Origin: Epiperipatus broadwayi
Taxonomy: Eukaryota > Onychophora > Udeonychophora > Euonychophora > Peripatidae
Direction of reading: 5' to 3'
NCBI GenBank assembly: GCA_028023455.1
Contig: JAQFVV010006203.1
Coordinates: forward strand, 11,132,876-11,196,875
Length of the DNA: 64,000 nucleotides
The notes under the pieces are model-generated. The model saw only the letters and a program-made list of their open reading frames with translations. It was not told where the DNA came from and searched no databases. This document shows, in pieces, positions 13,864 to 25,905 of this stretch (position 1 is the first letter of the stretch; every line of letters begins with the position of its first letter). The translations under genes were made by a program, and so were the position numbers.

Positions 13864-16675
13864 AATCATCAACCATTATCAATCCACTGCAGGATGAAGG
13901 TCTCTCCAAGTTTAATCCATCTTCTCCGATCTTTAGCTTCTTTTCTCCACAACACCCCTGCACATTTTCTTATTTCATCCATCCATCTCACATGTGGTCT
14001 CTTTCTGGGTCTTTTACAATCTCTTGGAATCCAGTTTAAAATTTCAATTGTCCATCTATTATCATTTCTTCTAGCAATATGTCCAGCCCAACTCCATTTC
14101 AATCTTTTAATTTTCTCAATAAGGTCAGTAACACCTGTTTGTTGTCTTACCCATACATTGCGTTTTCGATCTCTTCTTGTTACTCCCAACATACATCTCT
14201 CCATACTTCTTTGAGTGGTCTGAAGTCTGTGTATTGCTCTTCTATTAAGTGTCCAAGTCTCAGATCCATAAGTAAGAACTGGTAAAACACAAACACATAG
14301 GCATATTTCCTTTTAGTATCAAGTTATTTCTACAAAAAGCACTCCAACCAAGTTTAATTCTATGATTAATTTCCTCCATTATGTTTCCATCTGTATTAAT
14401 AATCTGACCAAGGTATTTGTAACTGTTAACTTCTTCTAATTCTTCATAATCAATCTTTATTTTCATATTTTGAGCAAATCGATTAAACATTACTTTAGTC
14501 TTTTTAACATTTATCTTTAGTCCTACTTTTCTACTTTCATCTGCTAACTCCTGCAACATTTCCTGAAGCTCTGAAGCATTATTTGCAAAAACAACTACAT
14601 CATCTGTGAAATCTAAATGACTTAAATACTCTCCATTTACTTTCACTCCTTTCGTTTCCCATTTTAATCCACAAAATACTTCTTGCAGCACTGCTGTAAA
14701 GAGTTTTGGAGATATGGAGTCACCTTGTCTTACACCTTTCTCAATGTTGATTTTTCCAGTATCATTATGTAATCTAATTGTTGCTGTTGCATTTTTATAA
14801 ATATTCTTTAAAATATGACAATATCCTGGATCTATACCTTGATGATCCAATGCTTTAATCACTGAAGAAATGTGTATAGAATCGAATGCCTTTTCATAAT
14901 CTACAAATCCAAAACATAATGACAACTCATATTTGTTTGTCCTTTCTATGACTTCTCTCTCAATACCTGGATATGATCTATTGTACTAAAACCACTTTTA
15001 AATCCAGCTTGTTCTCTTGGTTGGTGGAAATCCAAAGTTCTCTGTAGACGAGTTGTAATTATCTTGGTAAAAATTTTATATAAAACTGATAAAAGGCTGA
15101 TAGGTCTGTAATTTCTAATATCTTCTTTATCACCATTTTTAAATATTAATATTATTACTGCATTCTTCCAATCTTCCAGTACATCTTTATCATTTAGACA
15201 TTTGGTATATAACTTTGCTAAAATTGTTTCTATTTCTTCACCTGCTTCTTTTAATATATCAATTATAATTCCATCATTTCCTGGAGCCTTTCCTTTCTTC
15301 ATACACTTAATTGCATGTCTCACTTCTTCATTTAAAATTCTGGGCAATTTGGAAGATGTAATAGATATAGGAGGTACTTGTTCTTTATTACTATATAATT
15401 CTTGATAAAAATCTTCTACCAATTTCATGATGTCATCTCTCTTTTTAGTAATAATTCCATCTTTTTTCTTATTGCAGATATAAATTTCCTACCAATACCA
15501 AAATGTTGTTTAACATTTTTGAGACTTTTATTTTCTTCTACAGGTTTCCTTGCTATTTCACAGTTATACTTTCTTATATCATTTTCAACTCTTTTCCGTA
15601 CCATTTTACAAAATTCGAGATATTCAATTCTTTTTAATACATCATTTTTGTATATCTTCATATTCCTTCTTTTCTTCATAAATTCTCTAGTCTCAGTAGA
15701 AATTTTATTAGTCAATTGCTGCTTTTTTCTACCAGCTATGTTTGTTGCAGTTTTTAAAAGTGTATCAGTTATTTTCATATTAATTTCATTCAAATCTGAA
15801 TCATGTTCAAAATCTTCTAACATTTGAAACTTATTTGTAAGTTCTAATTTAAATTCATTAGAATGTTTCTGAAGATTAGGAATATCAACTGTAAATATTG
15901 TTTTTCTTAATAATTTTTGTCTCTCTAGTTTTACATTAACTTGTAACTTACACCTTACTAATCGATGATCACTTCCTGTGTTAAATTTATTAAGAACATT
16001 ACAATCTTGAAATATGTATTTTCTGTTAGTCAAAATATAATCCAATTCTGCTGTACCTTCATTTGGATGCTTCCATGTCCATTTCCTTTTAACATTTTTC
16101 TCAAAAAATGAATTCATAATATAAAGTTTTTCTTTTTCTGCAAACTCCACAAGTCTATGTCCTCTCTCATTTCTATTACCATAACCAAAATTACCTACAG
16201 CAATTTCATCTTTCATTTATCTACCAATTCTAGCATTAAAGTCTCCCATAACAATTTTAAAATGTTATTTACTCTGATCAAAAGCTTTTTGTACAACCAT
16301 ATAAAAATCTTCTACTACTTCTCACTATGAGAACTTGTTGGGGTATAAACCTGAATTATCTGCATTTGGTATCTGCTATTAAGTTGTATAACTAATCTTG
16401 CCACTCTGCCCGATACACCATCAATCTCCACAATATTGTTCTTCCACTTTTTATTTATAATGAATCCTACTCCACTTGTATTTCCAATATGTGTGCCTTT
16501 ATAATAGAGTATATGTCCACTTTTTAAATCAATTGTTTCTTCTCCTTTTCTTCTAACTTCACAAAGTCCAATAATGTCCCATTTAATATAAGACAGTTCT
16601 TCTTCTAATTTTTGCAATCTTCCTTTACTTGAAAGTGATCTGCAGTTGTAAGTACCTAAATAAAAAGTCGTCATA
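13864..16675 (-). mobile_element. RTE-clade LINE, 5'-truncated, broken copy
   Basis: Read on the minus strand, this copy runs from the MTTFYLGTYN start of the endonuclease at 16,674 to the 3' tail at 13,864 and encodes an apurinic-type endonuclease (EN) followed by reverse transcriptase (RT). EN signatures are TYNCRSLSS, LCEVRRKGEE and SDHRLV. RT signatures are GNDGI, NYRPISLLSVLYKIF, DYEKAFDS, GVRQGDSISPKLF and FTDDVVVFA (the plus-strand copy has FADD). The C terminus carries the W-x-GHIAR segment typical of RTE elements. By comparison with the copy at 46.5-49.8 kb I see these lesions: a 2-nt loss near 16,320, a CAA-to-TAA nonsense near 16,218, a 1-nt loss near 15,462, a 2-nt gain near 14,953 and a deletion of about 23 nt near 14,293 between TGTGTTT repeats. 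No GC-rich 5' UTR is present. Confidence 0.93.
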
Positions 16676-16697
16676 TATATATATATATATATATATT
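16675..16697. repeat. (TA)n tract at the 5' boundary of the RTE copy
   Basis: About 20 bp of TA repeat begins immediately upstream of the retained ATG of the minus-strand RTE copy. Confidence 0.95.
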
Positions 16698-16886
16698 ATC
16701 AACAATAATAAAATTAAATATTTAAAAAATGATGGCATTATTAGATTAGACTGTTGTGAGCTATCTGATGTTTTGAGTGTACTAGCCTTCAATAAACTTG
16801 TTATTAGCATAAAATCTAAAAATAATAATTGGATTTTAAAGTGATTTTTATGATCTGGTATCATCTATATGTCCACAAAATATCCA

Positions 16887-16983
16887 TTCATATATATATA
16901 TATATCACATACCATTATGTTCAATATATATATATATATATCCATTGATATATATATATATATCACATACCATTATGTTCAAA
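16887..16983. repeat. Duplicated (TA)n-CACATACCATTATGTTCA unit
   Basis: A TA tract followed by CACATACCATTATGTTCA occurs twice in direct orientation, about 60 bp apart. This looks like slippage-type duplication of a microsatellite with its flank. Confidence 0.85.
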
Positions 16984-17102
16984 ATAATTTTGGAATTGCA
17001 AAGACCCTAGAGACTGGGAACAGAGTAAATATACTTATTGTATTATATCATTAATTTTAATGAAATAATTAAAAATAATAATTAATACATTTATTAATTA
17101 GA

Positions 17103-18783
<1,681 letters not shown>

Positions 18784-19080
18784 AAACATAGAGCTTTACT
18801 AATTGTTCAACAAGCTTTGTGATAAATGCTTAGCCAGGGAAAGCATTTAAAATATCTCTGTCAGGAAACCTCCCCCAAAACCCCTGACCAATGGTTTTGT
18901 GCTTTGGCACTCCTCAGAGAGGTGCTGGATATCCTAGGATCTCTCTGAGAAGTGCCAAATCATGAAACCATTGGTCAGGGGTTTGGGGGGGGGGGGTTCC
19001 TGACAGAGATATTTTAAATGCTTTTCCTGGCTAAGCATTTATCACAAAGCTTGTTGAGCAATTAGCAAAGTTCTTTGTTT
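18784..19080. mobile_element. 297-bp near-perfect palindromic MITE
   Basis: The two halves are inverted repeats of about 140 bp, sharing blocks such as CAACAAGCTTTGTGATAAA, ATATCTCTGTCAGGAA, CCCCTGACCAATGGTTT and GCAC/TCCTCAGAGAG. The centre is a short GGATATCCTAGGAT segment. The arms differ at a handful of positions and in a G-run (12 or more G at about 18,985). No ORF. Target-site duplications were not resolved. A single-arm relative lies at 25.77 kb, so it is a dispersed family rather than a local duplication. Confidence 0.93.
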
Positions 19081-19577
19081 ATATTTTACAAACTTAAAAG
19101 AAATTGGGGTCATGTAATATATGACTCTATTTTTTATGTATTAAACATGTTTATTTATGAATAACTTAAGATCATTGCTAATTTAAGTTTTATGCTCTTT
19201 GTTTGAATAGGTCGTATTTCAATATTTAACATTATTGCAGCTTACAGTTCAAGATTACTGCCTGAGGGTTGTTCTTTTATTTATTTATTTATTCACAGGG
19301 ACTGTAGGTGAAATTTCTTAATGCTTGAAAAAGTGATTTTATATATATCAAACCATTTACACAATTCTTTTTCCAGAGATTTGACTGGAATTTTAATAAT
19401 TAAAAAAGAATAAATAGTAAGTTGCAGTCCTCAGATAAATAAATGAATTCAATCATCAGACAATAAGTACACAATACAGCATGAATAAATTACAAGAGTT
19501 ATTTTAATATACAAAAATTAACAAAGCGTATGACACACTTGAATGAGAAGCTATAAAGATACACAGAAATTATTACA
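19081..19577. other. No gene seen; may include the PLE 3' flank
   Basis: Contains a (TTTA)n-like run near 19,277. The part from about 19,480 onward may belong to the 3' untranslated end of the Penelope-like element to the right, but I could not place the boundary. Confidence 0.4.
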
Positions 19578-19583
19578 AGCTAA

Positions 19584-19612
19584 GCACTTTCGAGGCCTTC
19601 TGCCTCATATTC
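19584..19612 (-). ncRNA. Hammerhead-like hairpin in the PLE 3' region
   Basis: On the minus strand this reads ATATGAGGC-AGAA-GGCCTC then GAAAG: a 5-6 bp hairpin directly followed by a GAAA-type core, downstream of the PLE reading frame. Hammerhead ribozymes are known in terminal repeats of Penelope-like elements. Here the CTGANGA half of the core is not intact (GAATATGA instead), so this is at best a degraded ribozyme or a similar hairpin. Confidence 0.35.
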
Positions 19613-19727
19613 ATAGCGGTACTGTGAGCTGCAGAATGAAGAAATAGGGTAAGGAAACAAAACAGTATGCAAAGCGTATGCAAATGAACTAGATAGTCCA
19701 ATGTTTGGAGATGTCAAAGCAGGTATC

Positions 19728-21805
19728 TCATCTATTGATGGAGTTATTATTGCCATTAATAAAATATGCTTCTCTGATTTTCCGCTTGATGTCATTTTTC
19801 TCAATACAGACTATTTTAGGGCTGGAGGGTTTAAACAAATGTCCTGTCTTCTTGGAATGCTCTAAAATGTTGATGAATTATCGTTGTTTTTCATAGCTCT
19901 ATTATATGTATATCTGTGTTGTGCTGTCCTGTTGATTATGCCTGCCTTGGTTTCTCCAAAATAAATGGCCCGGCAACCAGGTTGTGGGCAAGATATGCTG
20001 CAAACGACATGGGGAGTCTGAGCAGTTTCAATTTTGTCCTTAGAGTTATTGATTAGACGATTAGTGCATGGGGGTGTATGAAAGCTAATTTTAAATTTAT
20101 TAGACAAAACCTTGATTAATTGATAGATTTTAGGTATGTGGGGAAGAATAATATATGGAAGTTTAATATTGTTTTTATTGTCGGTGATTTTCCTATAAAA
20201 TTGTTTGATTTTATTGTTAATAGTGTTGAGTTTATAGCCTGCTTGTAGTAGGTCTTTGGTGTAAAGATGTATATTATTCTTTCTATCTGCCTCAAACTTG
20301 CACAGCTGCATATTTCTATATAAAAATGCTTGCAGGCCTGCCCATTTGTGAGAGCTTGGAGAGTTGGAGTGTGGGTGTATAAAGCCTCTGATTTCAAAGG
20401 GCTTTATTATCATTGAATAATTTATACCTCTCTCATCGCATGTTAACCTAAGGTCAAGGTAATTTAGACTTTGGAATGCATCTTCTGCTGTGGAATTGAT
20501 AGTTAGATTAGTATTATGTGTTAACTCTTGTGTAATACTATTTATAGTGTGCTGGTTGGCCAAAATAAATATATCATCTACGTACCGCATGTATATAGTG
20601 TGAGGGCTGTCAGCTTGATATTTGGACACGATTAGTCTTTCGTAGTGATTAAGGAAAATTCTGGTTACGATTCCACTGAGGGGGAGACCCATAGGCCAAC
20701 CACTTTTCATATTGTACCAAACGTGCTCAAATGTTGTGTATATATGTTTATCCATCCATGTTAAAAATGTAACGATGAAATTAATGTGTTCAGCTGACAT
20801 CGTGTTGGTAAGTGCTTGTTGGATGATTTGAATAGATTGTTTTCTGTCCACCAATCCATATAATTCTTTGACATCAAGGGTAGTCATATAGAAGTTGTTC
20901 TTGATCATGGCTTTTTTGATTTTTTCCACAACTTGAAAGGACAAATTAACAGAATAATTTCCAAAACCCAAGCTGTCTATTAATAGTTGATTAACCATTT
21001 TCGAGGTTTGAAAATAATGGACTCCCCCAAAATCCATCATTAAACGCAGTGGTTCACCAGGCTTATGGAGTTTAATGTTGGCAAATATTCTTGGAGCTTT
21101 AGTGGAGGAAGGATAAACTCGATAGTATTCCACAATTGAAATGCCTTTGTTTTTATGAGGACGGAGAATGGATGAAATAAATTTATCACGGTTAAGCTTA
21201 TTGTTGAATTGTGCAACAGGAGTGAGTTGTAGATTTGTAATTTGCTCTTTTATTTTTCTCTTATAATCCTGAGAATTTAAAAGCACAAATCTATTGCCCT
21301 TATCTTCTTTAAGGCAAATTAAATTATTGCGATCAAGAAACTGTTTCGTAATTTTGATGTCGCTATTCCAGCTATTATCTTTTATATGTAACTGTTTTTG
21401 TTTAATAGATTTAGCTATATTTGTTATAATGCTATCTCTATGCGGGTTATTAATTAAATTTGCTTCGACATCAGCAATTAGCTCTAATTTGGGTTGTTTC
21501 CATTGTCCTCCTACAAATCTAGGTCCAAGGGATAGAACCCTTGCTATCCTATCAGGTGGGGTAAGGCCAGTTCTATTAACATATGAAGTTTTCTGTAAGT
21601 CAATATTTATATTTTGTTTATAAGCTAAAAATTTGATTTTCAAAATGAAGCGTTTGCGGTGGTTTATTTCTGTAATGTTGAGTTTATCGATAATCCATTG
21701 AGGGAGGGTGCTATTTGCTGTTATTGTAAGCCATCTTTTTCTTTCTTTACATAATGGGTTCTTACATCCTAGGATGATAAAAGTCAAGAGGCGTAACTGT
21801 TTAAT
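19728..21805 (-). pseudogene. Penelope-like element: RT plus GIY-YIG endonuclease, one frameshift
   Basis: A single 641-residue frame (21,787 to 19,862) holds a PLE reverse transcriptase. It has LSLGPRFV near residue 85, an IKLHKPGEPLRLMMDF block, motif A TLDVKELYG near 304, motif B GWPMGLPLSG near 367, motif C YMRYVDDIF near 403 and SLNYLDLRL downstream. A GIY-YIG nuclease starts with AIYFGETKAGIINRTAQHR near 607. The frame stops at 19,862, but the next frame continues at once with EHSKKTGH, later RKIREAYFI, and ends at a TGA at 19,728. So one single-base shift near 19,863 splits the nuclease. The frame has no ATG start: it opens after a TAA near 21,808, and the N terminus looks short for the family. 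The element is otherwise well preserved, suggesting recent loss. The clade looks different from the fragment at 59.4 kb. Confidence 0.93.
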
Positions 21806-23514
21806 TTAAATACTGTAAGCTATCTAAAACTTTAAATACAAAATAATAATAAAATCTTTGCAACCTGGAGCTTTCTTTGCTCATGGGATTTTCTGAGACT
21901 TTGAGGTTGATATAACTACATAAACATTAAGATCCCTTAAAAGTGAAGACTTGTTCCTTTGAGTCTTAGGAGCTGGTAAATTTAAAAACTTGAAAGTAAA
22001 TTGGTGCAACATCTGAGATAGAACCAATCCACAGAGTTTTATGACAACATTGCATCCAAAAATCCTTCATCAAACTCCAATAAATGTATGGCTAACAAAC
22101 TTAAATAGTCAAATGCTTCATCCAATCTCCAAAAATCTTGTTTGTTTTTTCTGCTCTATTTTAACAGGAATTCTTTTACATGTATATTAACATCACTCTT
22201 TTATAATTTATAAATCAATTAACTTGCATTGAATAATCAAATTATCACATATTTCATAATTACACTTTTTCCATCTTATATTTTTGCATAATAATTACAG
22301 GCTTTTGTTTTTCATATGTAGAGAATATATTCAAGTTCTAATCTGTTTGAACATTTTGTAATACTGGCAACCAGTATTTGATTTTTATTTGGTCCACAAT
22401 GATGGTTAAGTTTGAAGATCCAGAAATGTAACAAATGTGGTTATGAGCCTAATATGTGAGAGGTAGACTGCTTGTCTAGAAGGAGTTTGAAAATTATAGA
22501 AGATGAATGGACTTAAGGATTGCCAGGATTTACCTTATATATATATATACTGTTCAAAACATGATAGTAAAAAGCCAGCCTATTAGTATTGAGACTGTAG
22601 TATTGCATTTTATTAATATCCTATATAAGTGTGGGAGCACAGATGAAAGAAATCTATGATCTATCATATATGGGCTGTACATGTGTGAAATCTAGTTTAC
22701 CAACATTTAAAATACAAGTGAAGTATATTGGCTAGTAAATATATATATATATATATATTTGAATATCGACATATTCTTTTAAACATTAATTTTGTAAATT
22801 AATAAAAATCAATTTATGTTTACTATCAAAGAGAAAAAAATATTATTTTTTGCTGACAGTATAACAGTGTAGAATGTGTCTTTATGTTCTCAGCTATAAC
22901 TCACTCTCTAACTACTATTTTTAACATTGTTTTGTTGATTTTCCATTAATTTTATTGGAAAAACTACATTGAATAATGCTGCCATCTTTAATTTTTTTTA
23001 GAACTAATAAATCAATAATATTTAAATTTAATGCCATTACAAAGTACAAATATCTGCCCTTGGCAGGTATTGCTTGGTTTAAGAGAGCACTTGTCATCAA
23101 TTTTGACAGTTCTATTCCTTTGTTTTGATTTTGGAAATGAAAATATTATTTTCTACACTTTTTTACACATTTATCATTTTTTTTCACAAAATATTTGTGT
23201 AATATTAATTATTTTAGAAAAATAATTCAGATTTTATTAAAAAATATTTACTTTTACAAGAAGACAAATTGGAAAGAAATCAATTTTAATAATCTATTTT
23301 TACAGCTGATTCTGTAATTGACCAATCAAAAGTTGGAAGTTTATTTCAATTTTCCTACAGGCATTTTTAAAATTAAATGATGCAGTAAAGGTTAAACAAC
23401 TTATGAATAAATTGAATAAAATATCTTGCATGTAAGAAAAGTATTCTGGAAGAAAATAAAAGTTAGTGACCAGTTTGAGAAATCCATTTACTATAATGCT
23501 GGCATATGAATAAC
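21806..23514. other. No gene recognised; PLE 5' flank at left
   Basis: The first few hundred bases may be the PLE 5' untranslated region but carry no diagnostic motif. (TA)n tracts lie near 22,536 and 22,740. A 64-codon frame at 23,031 shows no domain. Confidence 0.45.
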
Positions 23515-24273
23515 TAGCACATTTCTCTGAAAATAATACTGGGATACTGGGTCTTATGCCAATTTTTGCTTTAAAAGATGGCTTAGGACTTATTTTCAGG
23601 GGATGTCTTACTTTTTCAAGTACAAAAATATACATTTATTGAAGTATAAAAATCTATATTCAAATACAAAAATCTACATTTATTCAATATAGGTAATTTC
23701 AACAGCTTGTAAATAACTTTTACTACTGCTTGAATATGCGATGGTTAGGATTGTAATCTTATCACAAAATATTCTCTTTCAATATGAGAATATTAAAAGT
23801 TATTTAAGTTCTGTTAAATATATTTAATTTAAAATAATATATGAGATGTTAAGTTAGCTTGATTAATTTGTGAGCTAAGATTTCCATTAATAATAAGTTT
23901 TAGCCTTTTTGGATATCAATGTTGATTTATTTACAATATATATAGTTGGAGGTGAGATTAAAGAGGATTTTTTATATCAGACTGAATGAATGGTCATTGA
24001 TAAATGAAAATGAAAATTGTATTAGTAAAAGTGATTAGTTTTGAATCTTCCTGCAAAATAATTCTGAGTAACATTTATTTACATACAAAAATCTATCTTT
24101 ATATCTATTTATACATTCATTACTTTTTAAACATTAGTTTCTAATTCAATATGTCTATCATGTGTTTCAATGAGCTGACAATCCTAACTAGGGCTTTTAT
24201 TTGGGGTAGGGCTTATATTATCAGCATCCTAAAAAATCATGCTAGGTCTTATTTTCCAGGAAACACAGTATAC
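23515..24273. mobile_element. hAT-like non-autonomous DNA element (candidate)
   Basis: The right end, read inward, is ACTGTGTTTCCTGGAAAATA. The left end near 23,520 reads CACATTTCTCTGAAAATAA, so the ends form imperfect inverted repeats about 760 bp apart. Sub-terminal blocks repeat the theme (GGACTTATTTTCAGGGGATG near 23,585; GGTAGGGCTTATATTATCA near 24,205). A CTGTGTTTCCCCGAAAATAAG-like terminus is a familiar DNA-transposon end. No transposase remains, and 8-bp target duplications were not recognisable. Confidence 0.5.
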
Positions 24274-24639
24274 ACAAATGCTTAAATGTTTATATATAAT
24301 AAACATGTATTTTGATTTGCTCATTTTATATATTAGAAAAAATGAACAATAAAGTATTTAATTTACAAACCAAAGTGCAATTATTTTATCCAACTTGTAA
24401 TGTTTATATCTTATGAATGCCACATAAATAAGAACATTTGTTCAATCTATAGTCAAACTGAGTCCTCCTACTCTCATTACATTAGATCTTTGTAGAAAAC
24501 ATATTAAAAATATGAGTTTTATGAAATCAAATAACAATTATTATGTAGATAATAAATGAAGCTCATAAAGAAATTTATATTATAATCCCATCAGAATAGT
24601 TGCCATACATAAATATTTGTCAGATCCCAAAATAATATA

Positions 24640-25372
24640 AATAAAAGAATGAATGATCATATTCTGAGTCTATAGTTTGATGATCATATACTTTAATGAC
24701 TGTAAAAATGCTTAGAATCAAATGCCATTTCTTAATCTAAAAATCTAAAGCATAATGGCAACTCAATAAGAATTAATATTTACAACTTTAAATTGATTCA
24801 AAATATTTATAAATTTAAGATCTAAATATTGACTCATTATAAATCAAAAGACTTAGCAAACATTAATATGTAATAGAAATAGTGTATTTAATCAGTGAAG
24901 AATTTATTAGCTTCATGCTCCCAAATCAAAATTCTTTAGATTTGCCTATATAATTAGAAAAATATGTTGAAGATAAGAGGCCATTCTTATCTTTATAAAG
25001 TTGAATCTTGTATTAAGATTTGTAAAGGTCTCTCTTGTAGTAAAATTAAGTACACAAGGAGCATGTACTAAGGTTATAGCCTTTTATAAGTATTCATTCT
25101 TTCTATAATTTTTTACAATATTTGAATAAGATCCATTGTTCTAAACCCATTTTTAAAATTAGCTTGTTTTTTTAATTAATTAAAATCCAAAATTCACTGT
25201 AGAGAGTTGTAATTATCTCAGTAAAAAAATTGTATAGAACTGATAAATTACTGATAGGTCTGTAATTTCTAATTTTTTTATCTACTTTCTTAAATATCAA
25301 TATTTCTATTGCATTCTTCCAATTATGTGATGCATATTTATCATTTAGACACTTGATATTGTAACATTACCC
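24640..25372 (-). pseudogene. Decayed RTE LINE fragment (RT domain), with internal insertion
   Basis: On the minus strand, 25,372-25,105 matches the RT region of the RTE family (WKNAIEILIFKK, IRNYRPIS, LSVLYNFFTEIITT). After roughly 330 unmatched bases the next RTE segment resumes at about 24,772-24,650 (ELPLCFRFLD then EMAFDS, corresponding to SLCFGFVDYEKAFDS in the young copies). Several stops and indels are present, so this is an old copy. The unmatched 24,780-25,100 segment is either a later insertion or heavily decayed sequence. Confidence 0.8.
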
Positions 25373-25767
25373 TTAAAAAGGATGAATGATCAAATGACAC
25401 TATTTACTATACTAGCTCAATGATAAATGAATCATATGAGACTCTCTCTGGTCTAAACAGAATGTATGATAAGCTACAGAATACATGTTAGACTTCAGGG
25501 ACAGTCATAACATATAGGCATTAACATTGAAAAGCATATAAAATGTTATTCATAATGGCATTGCTATTGTAGAAATTCTCCATCTACTATCCTATTATAA
25601 TTATTAGGAAAATTCCCACAACAAAACAATGGTTAAAATAATATTTCATTTGAAATAATTATTCAGTTTTTCTTTTATAATTTAAGAAACTATAAATAAA
25701 ATAATCAAAATAAGAGTCATAAATCACATGACCCTATTCTCTTAAGCTTGTAAGTTATAAACAATGA

Positions 25768-25905
25768 GGATTGCCAATTCCTTAACAAGCTTTGTGATAA
25801 ATGCTTAGCCAGATCCAGCATTTAAAATATCTCTGTCAGGAATCCCCCCCCCATCTCTGACCATGGTTTCATGCTTTGGCACTCCTCGGAGAGGTGCCAG
25901 GGTAG
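25768..25905. mobile_element. Single-arm remnant of the palindromic MITE family
   Basis: This segment matches the left arm of the 18.78-kb palindrome: AACAAGCTTTGTGATAAATG, AATATCTCTGTCAGGAA, a C-run, then GGCACTCCTCGGAGAGGTGC near 25,877. It ends just past the palindrome centre; the second arm is missing. Confidence 0.88.

Noticed and set aside
15202-15827. Plus-strand frames of 67-141 codons in the 15-kb region
   Set aside because: They are antisense shadows of the minus-strand RTE ORF; the same shadows appear on the opposite strand at 47.8-48.4 kb.
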